Assembly (NCBI RefSeq): GCF_016907085.1
Contig: NZ_JAFBBJ010000001.1
Span: forward strand, 1,302,001-1,366,000
Direction: 5' to 3'
Length of the DNA stretch: 64,000 nucleotides
DNA from: Clavibacter michiganensis
GTDB lineage: Bacteria > Actinomycetota > Actinomycetes > Actinomycetales > Microbacteriaceae
The position numbers were made by a program, and so were the translations under genes. Shown here piece by piece: positions 26,938-35,770 of this stretch. The notes under the pieces are model-generated. The model was not told where the DNA came from and did no database searches. It saw nothing but the letters and a program-made list of their open reading frames with translations. Numbering within the stretch: the stretch's first letter is position 1; each line of letters starts with the position of its first letter.

Positions 26938-28037
26938 CCGCCCGGCCGCGCGCCCGCGGCGTGCGCGCCCGCGCCAGCGCCCGCGCCCGCGCCGTTCGCC
27001 GCCGCCCCCGCGTGCCCGTCGCGCGGCGGCGCGGTCTCGATCAGGATCTGCGACAGCACGCTCGTGGTCGTCACCCCGTCGAACTCGGCCTCGGGATCCA
27101 GCAGCAGGCGGTGCGCGAGCACGGGCTCGGCGAGCGCCTTCACGTCGTCGGGCACCACGTAGTGCCGGCCGTCGGCGGCGGCCCACGTGCGCGACGCGCG
27201 CACGAGCGCGAGGGCGCCGCGCACGCTCGCGCCCAGCCGCACCTCGGGCGCGGTGCGGGTCGCGTCGACGAGGCGCACCACGTAGTCGGCGACCGCGGGA
27301 TCCACGTGCACGGTCCCCGCGCGCTCCTGCAGCGCCCGCACGGCCGCGGCCGTCGCGACGGGCTCGAGCGTCACGTCGTGGGCGCTCACGGAGGCGCCCT
27401 GCAGGATCCGCAGCATCGACTCGTGGTCGGGGTACCCGATGGACGTGCGCAGCAGGAACCGGTCGAGCTGCGCCTCGGGCAGCGCGTAGGTGCCGGCCTG
27501 CTCGACGGGGTTCTGGGTGGCGATGACCATGAACGGGTGCCCCACGTCGTACGGCGTGCCGTCGACCGTGACGCGGCCCTCCTCCATCACCTCGAGGAGC
27601 GCCGACTGGGTCTTCGGGCTCGCGCGGTTGATCTCGTCGGCCAGCACGATGCTCGCGAACACCGGCCCGCGGTGGAACTCGAACTCGCCCGTGCGCTGGT
27701 CGTAGACGCTCACGCCCGTGATGTCGCCGGGGAGGACGTCGGGCGTGAACTGCACGCGGCTGTGCGTGCCGTCGACCGTCTGCGCCATGGCGCGCGCCAG
27801 CGAGGTCTTGCCGGTGCCGGGCACGTCCTCGAGCAGCAGGTGCCCGCCCGTGACCATGGCCGTGAAGGCGAGGCGCACCACGTGGGACTTCCCGAGCAGC
27901 ACCTGCTCGACGTTGCGCACGAGCCGCGCGAACTCGTCCTGGAAGGCGCGGGCCTCGTCGGCGGTCATCGTCATGGGGGCGTGCCTCTCGGGTGCGGCCT
28001 CGTCGCCAGGCGGGATGGCCGCGGGTTCGGCCGTCAT
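26934..28037 (-). CDS. MoxR-family AAA+ ATPase
   Basis: 367 residues. AAA+ motifs are clear: EDVPGTGKTSLA Walker A (about 73-84), IVLADEINRASPKTQSALLE Walker B, and the sensor/arginine region ATQNPVEQAGTYALPEAQLDRF. MoxR ATPases act as chaperones that activate or assemble metal-, cofactor- or VWA-domain proteins. The neighbours DUF58 and transglutaminase-fold are its usual partners. The ATG at 28037 overlaps the stop of the giant surface protein by four bases; an internal ATG (MTMTADEARAF) is a less likely start. The C-terminus is a Gly/Ala-rich tail. Confidence 0.92.
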   Translation of the reverse strand: MTAEPAAIPPGDEAAPERHAPMTMTADEARAFQDEFARLVRNVEQVLLGKSHVVRLAFTAMVTGGHLLLEDVPGTGKTSLARAMAQTVDGTHSRVQFTPDVLPGDITGVSVYDQRTGEFEFHRGPVFASIVLADEINRASPKTQSALLEVMEEGRVTVDGTPYDVGHPFMVIATQNPVEQAGTYALPEAQLDRFLLRTSIGYPDHESMLRILQGASVSAHDVTLEPVATAAAVRALQERAGTVHVDPAVADYVVRLVDATRTAPEVRLGASVRGALALVRASRTWAAADGRHYVVPDDVKALAEPVLAHRLLLDPEAEFDGVTTTSVLSQILIETAPPRDGHAGAAANGAGAGAGAGAHAAGARPGG

Positions 28038-31000
28038 CCGCGGTGGGCGTACGTGTACAGGGTGCCCGAGTTCGCGGTGACGCGCACCTCGAGGATCCGC
28101 TCGCCGCCCGCCGGGACAGCGCAGGATCCGGCCGCCCCCGAGGACGCGTCGGTCCACGCGCCCTGGCCGCCGCAGCGCCACTCGCTGCGCGCGTACCCGC
28201 CGCCGTCGCCGACGCGCGCGCCGCGACCCGCGGCCGGCGGCATCGAGGTCCAGGAGAAGGTCGTGACGCCCGCCTCGTCGGTCGCCGACCGCACGTCGCC
28301 CGCCCGCGCGTCCACGGCGGTGCCGGCGGAGACGGGATCCGACCAGCCGCTCGAGCGCGGGCGTCCGTCGCCCGAGTCCTCGACCACGCGCACCTGGATG
28401 CTCGCGCCCGCGCCCGTGCGCGGCAGCGTGAGGGCCTGGCCGACGCCGATCGGCACGCCGTCGCCCTGCCCGTCGACCCGGTAGAGGAGCTGGGCGGACG
28501 CGGACGCGCTGCCCGGCCGGTAGCGGGCGTCGGCGAGCACCGCGCGGAACACGCCGTCGCTCCCCCGGTCCGCGCGCGGCAGGTCGACCGTGACGACGGG
28601 CGTCGACGGCGCGGTGCGGGGCGTGAGCTGGCCGGCCTCGACGACCGTGCAGCCCTGGCTGTTGGCGGCCAGCACCGCGAACGCGACGGGCTGGTCGGTG
28701 GCGAGGCCCGTGAACACATGGCTCGTCGCGCCGCCCACGTCGACCGCGGGGCCGTGATCGGCGGCCCACGGGGACACGCCCTCGGTGGGCACGGAGCAGC
28801 CGGGCGCGGAGCCCGGGGCGTACGCGGCGACGAGGTAGCGGATCCCGTCCACGCCCTGGCCCTGGAACGCCGGCCACGAGACGGTGACGCGCGTCTCGTC
28901 GGCCGGGTCGGCCACCGCGGAGGGGGCGCCGGTCGCGGTCGGGGCGCCGCGGGGGCTGCCGGTCGCGGTGGCGGCGAGCCACGCGGTGCCGTCCTGCACC
29001 TGGGCGCTGTTGCGCGCCGCCACCGAGACGGCGACGGGCACCTCGGCGACGAGCGACGGATCCCGCACCTCGACGCTCGTGGCGTCGGAGGCGACCTGCC
29101 GGGTGATGCCGCCCACCCCCACGACGTACTGGGTGACGGGGCTGGAGGACGACGGCACGGCGGACGGCTGCCACGAGACGCGCAGCCCGTCGACGAGCGG
29201 CTCGATCGCGAGGCCCGCGGGCGCGGCCGGGAGCACGTCCGACCAGAGGCCCGAGATCGACACGGGGTCCGAGATGCCCACGCCGTTCACGGCGGAGACC
29301 TCCACCTGCACCGAGGCCGCGGGGCCGTTGCCGGGCGTCGGCACGGTGCACGTCGTCGACGGGCAGGTGACGGTCGCGGTCGCCGTGCCGCCGCGGAGCA
29401 CGCGCACCTGGTAGCCCGTGATGGCGGATCCGTTGAACACGCCCGGCTCGAACGCGACCGTGAGCGACCGGTCCGCGAAGCCGGACGCGCGGAGGGCCGA
29501 GACGGGTCCCGGGCGGTCCTGCACGCGGATCACGACGGTGCCGAACGCGGCCCGCCCCGCGTCGCCGGTGGCGTCGCGCACCTCGTACTGCACGCGCACG
29601 TCGCCGGGCACGGCGTCGGCCGACGCGCTCACGGCGAGCGTGGCGCGGTCGGCCGACGGCGTCACGGTCACGCCCGCGGGGAGGCTCGCGCCGTCGGCCC
29701 CGCGGATGGAGGCGACCGTGAGCGGCGTGCCCGGGAAGGGGTTGCCGGCCTGGTCGTTGGCGAGCACGTCGATCGAGGTGGAGGATCCGCGCGTCACGGT
29801 GCCCTCGTCGGTCGCGGGCTGCGCGAGCGGGCGCGTCGACGGCACGACGCGGAGGTCCACCCGGCCCGCGCGCCCGGTCTGCGTCGCGTCGCGCACGCTC
29901 ACCGGGAACGACGCGGCCTGCCCCGTCGCGACGCCCTCGTCGGCGGAGATGCGCAGCGTGCCGCCCTCGACCGACGCGCGGAACCCGGCGGCGACGGATC
30001 CCTCCAGCGCGAACGCGAGCTGCCCGCGGTCGTCCTGGTACGGGTAGGTGGTGAGGCGGCCGAGGTCGACGTCCTTGGACTGCCCGGGCTCGAGGTCGAT
30101 GACCGCGCCCGTGAACACGGGCGGCTGGTTCTCGGTGGGCGTGACCGTGATCGGCAGCACGAGCGCGGCCGTGCGCTCGCCGTCGCCGGATGCGTCGGTC
30201 ACCGTGAAGGAGATCGCCGCCGGCCCGAAGTACCCCGGCTCGCTGCGGTACGCGATGGTGTCCTCGTCCACGAGCTCCACGGGTCCGTCGGCGTGCGTCG
30301 CGGAGAGCGAGTTCGGATCCGCGATGCGCACGGCCCGGCCGCCCGCCGCGACCACCTGCTCGTCGAGCTCGACCACGAGCCGCTCGCCGCTCGCGACGGT
30401 CGGCCGCGGCTCGCCCACGCGCAGCTGCGGCAGCGTGTCCGCGAAGCCGGGAACCCAGATGAACGCCGTCGCGGAGACGCCCGCGTCGTCCGGCTGCGCC
30501 ACCGTGAACGGGACGATGCGGCGCTCGTCGCCCACCTCGACGCGGATCCGGCCGTCGTCCGTCACGCGCGCGACGTCCTCGTAGCCCGCGCCGACGCCGA
30601 GCACGAGCGACGAGACGTCGCCCTCCGCGGAGAAGACGTTCCGCATCACGTCGACGTCGACGCTCGACCGGTCGAGCACGTCGGAGAGCTGGAGCACCGT
30701 GTCGCGCGCGACGGGGCGCGTGGGCGGCGCGGCGGGGTCCACGATCACGGTGAGGAACGCCTCGTCGCTGCCGCCGCGCGCGTTGCGCACGCCGTAGACG
30801 AAGCCGTAGCGCCCGGCGGCCTCGGGCGCGACGACGCGCACGGTGTCGCCGTCGAGCCCCGCGACGAGCCCCTCGGCCTGCGGCTGCACCGACACGAGCT
30901 CGAGCGCCCCGCCGTCCGGATCCGTGTCGTTCGCGAGCACCTGCACGCGGAGCACGCGACCGGGCCGCACGGTCACGGTGTCCGCGGTCGCGACGGGGTT

Positions 31001-34000
31001 CCTGGCGCCCTCGACGCGCGTGCTGATGCCCACCCGGATCGTGCCGGTCGCGCGTGCGCCGAGCCCGTCGACCACGGCGTAGGCGAACGCGTCGGTGCCG
31101 GTGGAGTAGTCGCCCGCCTGGTAGTCGATCCAGTCCGGCCCGACCTCGACGACCTGGCCCTTCTCCGGCCCGGTGTCCTGCCCGAGGAGCCGCACCGAGT
31201 CGCCGTCGGGGTCGATGCCGGTGAGCGGCACGGGGATCCGCACCGTCTCCCCCGCGAGCACGCGCGCCGTCAGCGGGCGCGGCACGGGCGCCGCGTTGGT
31301 CGCGACGTCGGCCTCGCGCACGGAGACGGTGAGCGTCGCGGTCGCCCACTGGCCGTCGGGCGCGACGGCGCGGTAGACGGCCGTGTAGTCGCCCGTGCGG
31401 TCGGGCGCGAGGTAGCGGAGGCGGTCCTCGCTCGCGAACAGGAGGCCGGCGCCCTCGGGCAGCGGATCCACGAGCACGGGGTCGAGGCGCAGCGCGTCGC
31501 CGTCGGGCTGCTCGTCGTTGGCGAGCACCGGGATGTCGACGGCGTCGCCCACGCGCACGGCCACGCGGTCGTCGGTCGCGACAGGCGGCTGGCGCACGGC
31601 GGGCTCGGGCACCTCGATCACGGTGATGACGCCGGTCGCCTCGGCCACGCCGTTGCTCACGCGGTACGCGACGTCCACGGGCCCGTCGAGCGGCCGCGTC
31701 AGGCTGATCCGCACCAGCCGCTGCCCGACCGCCTCCGCGCGCACGCCCGTCGCCTCGTCGGGCGCGACCGCGTCGGTGATCACGAGCACGCCGCCGGCCG
31801 GGTCGAAGTCGGTCGCCAGCACGTCCACGTCCTGGGCCTGGAGGGCGCGCACGAAGACGGTGTGCGGCACGGTCACGGGCCGGCCGTCGGACTCGGGGGC
31901 GCCGCGCACCTCGACGCGCACGACGCCCGTGGCCGTCGTCCGCCCGTCGGTCACCGTGTACTCGAGGAGGTGCGTGCCCGCCTGGCCGCCCTCGAGGCGG
32001 AACGTGCCGGCCTCGAGGTCCGGCGTGATCTGCACGCCGGCCCGCGCGGGCACCGCCGCCAGCCGGATCGCGCCGCTGCCGCCGCGCGCGTGCGTGAGCG
32101 GCTCCACGGTGATCTCGCGCCCGATCGACGCCTGCACGACGAACCCCTCGGCGACGAGCGGCACGTCCCCCGCGCGGCGCACCGTGACGACCAGCTCGCC
32201 GGATCCCTCCTCGCGCCCGTCGGACACCTGCAGCGCCACCGTCCGCGTGTCGCCGCCGGCCCCCGCGTCCGTGTAGACGACGCGCCCCTCGGGCTTCCAG
32301 CTGACGGCGTCGGGGGCCGCGACGCTCGCGCGCGTGAGGTACATCGGATCCCCGTCGGGGTCGTACCAGCCGCCCAGCACGTCGGTCTGCAGCCGGTCCC
32401 CCTCCGCGACGGCGCCGGTCGCGGGCCGCACCTGCACGGGCGGCGCGTTGTCGTCGGGCGCGCGGACGGCGACGCGCACGTCCGCCGTCGCGGTGCCGCC
32501 GCGTCCGTCGCTCACGACGTAGGAGAACCGCACCGTGCCCGACGCGCCCGCGGCCAGCGCGAGCTGGAGGCCCTGGCCCTCGTCCACGATGTCGACCGCG
32601 CCGACCGCCGCGTCCACGGGCGTGACGGAGTCGATCACGAGCACGTCGCCGTTCGGGTCGTGGTCGTTGAGGAGCACGGGCAGCGCGGTGGTGCGGCCGG
32701 GGCGCGCGCCGAGGTCGTCGTCGACCGCGACGGGCGGCTGCTGCACGCGGTCGGTCTCGGGCGGGGTGTCCGCGGTGTTCTGCTCGACGACGGTGTCGGA
32801 GCGGTCGCGGTCGATGAGGTCCGACCAGTTGTCGATGCGGCCCGCGTCGCGCTGCACGGCCCAGGCCGTGCCGCCGCGCGTGTCGTTGAGCACGACGCGC
32901 TGGCCGTCGACGAGGAACCGCAGGGCGGCCTGCTGCGGCATGGACCCGATGCCGCTCGTGGCGCCCGCCGCCGTGCGCCGCGCGTCCTGGTCGCCCTCGC
33001 CCGTGCCCGGGAGCACGGCGGGGGCGAGGCAGCGCTGCCAGCCGGATCCGTCGGTCCAGCCCGCGTACTCGCAGCCGGCGACGCGGACGGGACGCGCGGG
33101 CCCGCCGCGCGCGTCGCCTGTCACGACGACCGGGTCCCCGCCCGAGACGGGCACCTCGACGAGCCCGCCCGAGTGCGCGACCAGCACGCCGCTGCCGCCC
33201 GACGACGCGCGCTGGAGGGCGACGCGCGCGTCGGCGGCCACGGATCCGGCGAGGTCGACCGTCCGCCCGTCGACGAGGAGGGCGCGCGCGTCGGCGTCGT
33301 ACAGCGCCCAGTGGCCGTCGACGGAGGTGAGCGCGAGGCGCTGCCCGGCGGGGCGGCCGGGATCCCCCGCCTGCACGGTCTCGCCGGCGAGGGCCGCGGC
33401 CGGATCGGCGGGCGCGTCGGCCGTCTCCTCCGCGGGTGCGCCGACGGGTCCGACGTCCACGGTCGCCCGCACCGTGTCGTCCGTGGCGGCCTCGATGCGC
33501 GACAGCGTGCCCGTGGCGGCCGAGTAGACGAGGAGCGTGCCGTCCTCGTCCATCGACGCGACGGCGTCGGCGCCGAGGATGAGGGTGGGCGCGCTCGCGG
33601 CGTCGAACGCCGAGAGGCCGGCGACCGGCACGAGCCACAGCTGGCCCGTCGCCGGCACGAGGATCGCGGCGCGGGATCCCGCCAGCATGACCTCGGCGCC
33701 CGCGGGCAGCGGCGCCGTGTCGACCACCTCGCTCGTCGCGTCGTCGACCACGTCGAGGCGCGAGCTGCCGCGGTCGGCGAGCAGCACGGTGGATCCGGCC
33801 TGCAGCACGTCGATGTCCTCGCTGCGGGAGTCGACGACGCTGTCGAGCTCGAGCACGGCCGTGTTCGCGCGGCCGATGGCCTGCTGCGCGGAGTTGACGA
33901 CCCACACGGATCCGTCGTCGAGGTCGACCCGCTGCGCCTGGTAGCCGTCCGAGACGAGCGCGAAGCCCGTGAGGAGCACGAGCACGACGGCCCCGCCGGT

Positions 34001-34048
34001 GACGGTCGTGGCGGCCTGGCGGTGGCGGCGGATCCACTCGCGGATCAT
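28034..34048 (-). CDS. Giant membrane-anchored surface protein with cadherin-like and FN3 repeats
   Basis: 2004 residues. One N-terminal membrane segment (about 13-35) anchors it with the bulk outside. Residues about 40-400 are beta-propeller-like (VWVVNSAQQAIG, VLLADRGSSRLDVVDD). From about 470 to 1470 there are around ten Ig/cadherin-like (tandem-95 type) repeats, recognisable by PPVAVDDD and LLNDHDPNGD, LANDEQPDGD and LANDTDPDGG, acidic loops that could bind calcium. Three or four fibronectin type III units finish the chain (for example RVSWQPSAVPSSSSP). No LPxTG signal is seen. It is encoded between the kinase and MoxR with 4-base overlaps on both sides. Likely an adhesin or envelope scaffold; the ligand is unknown. 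Confidence 0.85.
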   Translation of the reverse strand: MIREWIRRHRQAATTVTGGAVVLVLLTGFALVSDGYQAQRVDLDDGSVWVVNSAQQAIGRANTAVLELDSVVDSRSEDIDVLQAGSTVLLADRGSSRLDVVDDATSEVVDTAPLPAGAEVMLAGSRAAILVPATGQLWLVPVAGLSAFDAASAPTLILGADAVASMDEDGTLLVYSAATGTLSRIEAATDDTVRATVDVGPVGAPAEETADAPADPAAALAGETVQAGDPGRPAGQRLALTSVDGHWALYDADARALLVDGRTVDLAGSVAADARVALQRASSGGSGVLVAHSGGLVEVPVSGGDPVVVTGDARGGPARPVRVAGCEYAGWTDGSGWQRCLAPAVLPGTGEGDQDARRTAAGATSGIGSMPQQAALRFLVDGQRVVLNDTRGGTAWAVQRDAGRIDNWSDLIDRDRSDTVVEQNTADTPPETDRVQQPPVAVDDDLGARPGRTTALPVLLNDHDPNGDVLVIDSVTPVDAAVGAVDIVDEGQGLQLALAAGASGTVRFSYVVSDGRGGTATADVRVAVRAPDDNAPPVQVRPATGAVAEGDRLQTDVLGGWYDPDGDPMYLTRASVAAPDAVSWKPEGRVVYTDAGAGGDTRTVALQVSDGREEGSGELVVTVRRAGDVPLVAEGFVVQASIGREITVEPLTHARGGSGAIRLAAVPARAGVQITPDLEAGTFRLEGGQAGTHLLEYTVTDGRTTATGVVRVEVRGAPESDGRPVTVPHTVFVRALQAQDVDVLATDFDPAGGVLVITDAVAPDEATGVRAEAVGQRLVRISLTRPLDGPVDVAYRVSNGVAEATGVITVIEVPEPAVRQPPVATDDRVAVRVGDAVDIPVLANDEQPDGDALRLDPVLVDPLPEGAGLLFASEDRLRYLAPDRTGDYTAVYRAVAPDGQWATATLTVSVREADVATNAAPVPRPLTARVLAGETVRIPVPLTGIDPDGDSVRLLGQDTGPEKGQVVEVGPDWIDYQAGDYSTGTDAFAYAVVDGLGARATGTIRVGISTRVEGARNPVATADTVTVRPGRVLRVQVLANDTDPDGGALELVSVQPQAEGLVAGLDGDTVRVVAPEAAGRYGFVYGVRNARGGSDEAFLTVIVDPAAPPTRPVARDTVLQLSDVLDRSSVDVDVMRNVFSAEGDVSSLVLGVGAGYEDVARVTDDGRIRVEVGDERRIVPFTVAQPDDAGVSATAFIWVPGFADTLPQLRVGEPRPTVASGERLVVELDEQVVAAGGRAVRIADPNSLSATHADGPVELVDEDTIAYRSEPGYFGPAAISFTVTDASGDGERTAALVLPITVTPTENQPPVFTGAVIDLEPGQSKDVDLGRLTTYPYQDDRGQLAFALEGSVAAGFRASVEGGTLRISADEGVATGQAASFPVSVRDATQTGRAGRVDLRVVPSTRPLAQPATDEGTVTRGSSTSIDVLANDQAGNPFPGTPLTVASIRGADGASLPAGVTVTPSADRATLAVSASADAVPGDVRVQYEVRDATGDAGRAAFGTVVIRVQDRPGPVSALRASGFADRSLTVAFEPGVFNGSAITGYQVRVLRGGTATATVTCPSTTCTVPTPGNGPAASVQVEVSAVNGVGISDPVSISGLWSDVLPAAPAGLAIEPLVDGLRVSWQPSAVPSSSSPVTQYVVGVGGITRQVASDATSVEVRDPSLVAEVPVAVSVAARNSAQVQDGTAWLAATATGSPRGAPTATGAPSAVADPADETRVTVSWPAFQGQGVDGIRYLVAAYAPGSAPGCSVPTEGVSPWAADHGPAVDVGGATSHVFTGLATDQPVAFAVLAANSQGCTVVEAGQLTPRTAPSTPVVTVDLPRADRGSDGVFRAVLADARYRPGSASASAQLLYRVDGQGDGVPIGVGQALTLPRTGAGASIQVRVVEDSGDGRPRSSGWSDPVSAGTAVDARAGDVRSATDEAGVTTFSWTSMPPAAGRGARVGDGGGYARSEWRCGGQGAWTDASSGAAGSCAVPAGGERILEVRVTANSGTLYTYAHRG

Positions 34049-35613
34049 CGCGGGAGCTCCGCGCACTTCTCGGTCGACGCGTCCCCGGCGATGCCGTCGC
34101 GCGTGACGGTGACCCGGATGCAGGCGCGCTCGCCCGCGGCGCCGCCCGCCCCGCCGGCGCCCGCCGTCACGCGGAAGGTCGTGTCGCGCTGCGTGCTCGG
34201 CAGCCCGCCGTCGCGCACCACCTGGTACGCGTCGTCGGCGCCGAGTCCGGGGTCGCGCCAGGAGAACAGCACGCCGTCGGCGGCGGCGGAGGCCTGGATC
34301 TCGCCCACCACCGGGATGTCGCGCGCCGCGGTGCCGCCGCCCGACCCGCCGAGCAGCACGCCCACGGCCACGCTCGCGACGACCGCACCGGCCGCCGCCG
34401 CCGCGAACGCCACGCGGTGCCGGCCGAGGAACGCGCGCCGGCCGGACGCCGCAGGGCGGGCCGGGGTGGACGCGCCGACGGGCCCGGATCCCGACCGGCC
34501 GAGGGAGGTGGACGCGGATCCCGCGCGCACCGGATCGGACGCGGTCGCCGGCGCGCCGGGACGCGGTGCCACGGCCGCCGCGCGCAGGGCCGCCGGCGCC
34601 GCCTTGCGCCGCGCACGACGCAGGCCGCCCGGGCCGCCCGTCCCGCCCGGCCCGGTCATCCCCGGATCCACCTGCACGATGCCGCGCACGCGCGTCGGGT
34701 CGTCGTCCTCGTCGACGGCGGCCGCCACGGCCGACGCCCACTCCTCGCTCGCCACCTCGAGCGGCGTCTGCGCGAGCCGCAGCTCCGCCTCCACCGCCTG
34801 CAGCTCGCGCACGAACGCGAGCGCCGAATCGGGCCGCGCCTCCGGCTGCCGCGACATCGCGCGGCGCAGCACCAGCTCGAGCCGCTCGGGCACGTCGGCG
34901 CGCCCGGTCGGCAGGGGCCGGGCCCTCTGGATCCGGGCCACGAGGTCCGCGGGCGCGTTCTGCCCGCCCGGCACCTCGAACGGGCTGCGGCCGGCGAGCA
35001 GCGAGTACACGGTCGCCGCAAGCGACCACACCTCGCTCCGCACGGTGCCGGGGCTCTCGTCGGCGAGCACCTCGGGCGCCGACCACGGGATCGAGAGGCC
35101 CACGGCGTCGGTCGCGGCGGCGTCCTCGAGCGTCGAGGCGATCCCGAAGTCGCTGAGCACCGGGTGGCCGAACGCGGTCGTGAGGATGTTCGCGGGCTTG
35201 ATGTCGCGGTGCAGCACGCCCGCGCGGTGGGCGGTCTCCACGGCGCTCGCGATGCGGATCCCCACGCGCAGCCCCTCCGCGACGCCGAGCGGCTCGCGGC
35301 GGTAGCGGTCGCTGAGGCTCGACGAGCACAGCTCCATCACGAGGTACGGCCGCCCATCGGCGGCGACGGACGCCTGGTGCACGGTGAGCACGGACGGGTG
35401 CGCGCTGAGCTGCGCCATGAGGTCGGCCTCGGCGCGGAACATCGCGCGCAGGCGGTCGGTGACGATCTCCGCGAGCATCACCTTCACGGCGACCTGGCGG
35501 CGCGGCATGTCCTGCTCGTAGAGGAACACGTCGGCGAAGCCGCCGGAACCGAGGACCGTCACGTACGTGAACCCCGGCAGCACCGGCGGGGACGACGGCA
35601 GGCGTCTGGCCAT
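34045..35613 (-). CDS. Receptor-like Ser/Thr protein kinase, first gene of the six-gene operon
   Basis: 522 residues. The kinase domain (about 12-265) has GSGGFADV, AVKVMLAE, HRDIKPANIL, DFGIAS, WSAPEV and EVWSLAATVYSLLAGRSPF. A Pro/Ala/Arg-rich linker (about 300-400) follows, then a membrane segment (AFAAAAAGAVVASVAVGVLL) and an extracytoplasmic domain of about 100 residues that looks FN3-like (GVLFSWRDPGLGADDAYQVVRDG). The ribosome binding site GAAGAGGGGG lies directly before the ATG. Its stop overlaps the start of the giant surface protein by four bases. Inference: it senses an external cue and phosphorylates MoxR, DUF58 or ATPase components of its own operon. Confidence 0.9.
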   Translation of the reverse strand: MARRLPSSPPVLPGFTYVTVLGSGGFADVFLYEQDMPRRQVAVKVMLAEIVTDRLRAMFRAEADLMAQLSAHPSVLTVHQASVAADGRPYLVMELCSSSLSDRYRREPLGVAEGLRVGIRIASAVETAHRAGVLHRDIKPANILTTAFGHPVLSDFGIASTLEDAAATDAVGLSIPWSAPEVLADESPGTVRSEVWSLAATVYSLLAGRSPFEVPGGQNAPADLVARIQRARPLPTGRADVPERLELVLRRAMSRQPEARPDSALAFVRELQAVEAELRLAQTPLEVASEEWASAVAAAVDEDDDPTRVRGIVQVDPGMTGPGGTGGPGGLRRARRKAAPAALRAAAVAPRPGAPATASDPVRAGSASTSLGRSGSGPVGASTPARPAASGRRAFLGRHRVAFAAAAAGAVVASVAVGVLLGGSGGGTAARDIPVVGEIQASAAADGVLFSWRDPGLGADDAYQVVRDGGLPSTQRDTTFRVTAGAGGAGGAAGERACIRVTVTRDGIAGDASTEKCAELPR

Positions 35614-35614
35614 G

Positions 35615-35748
35615 GCCCCCTCTTCGGGTCGGGACCGACGGCAGGGGCTGTTGCGGGCGGCGGATGGATCTCTCGCTGTGAGACGAGTCTAGGTCGCCGA
35701 TCCGCGCGGGTACACGGGTCGGCGGCCTCCTGACGCCCCCTCTTCGGG
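35615..35748. repeat. 14-base direct repeat flanking the kinase promoter region
   Basis: GCCCCCTCTTCGGG occurs at 35615-35628 and again at 35735-35748, 120 bases apart in the same orientation. The first copy contains the kinase ribosome binding site on the minus strand. The second sits just after the gltA stop and can fold into a short GC hairpin. Confidence 0.6.
35686..35714 (-). promoter_or_regulatory. Probable promoter of the six-gene operon
   Basis: TAGACT (35686-35691, minus strand) is a good -10. A weak TGTACC lies 17 bases upstream as a possible -35. The leader to the kinase ATG would be about 65 bases. Confidence 0.4.
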
Positions 35749-35770
35749 AGCGGCGATCGTGCTCGTCGGG

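Noticed and set aside
27992..35305. A plus-strand open frame of about 2400 codons opposite the giant surface protein, and similar long frames opposite proS, the FtsK-like gene and oleBC
   Set aside because: In very GC-rich DNA the antisense frames of real genes stay open; these translate to Arg/Ala/Gly/His-rich residues without motifs, while the minus-strand products carry clear domains.
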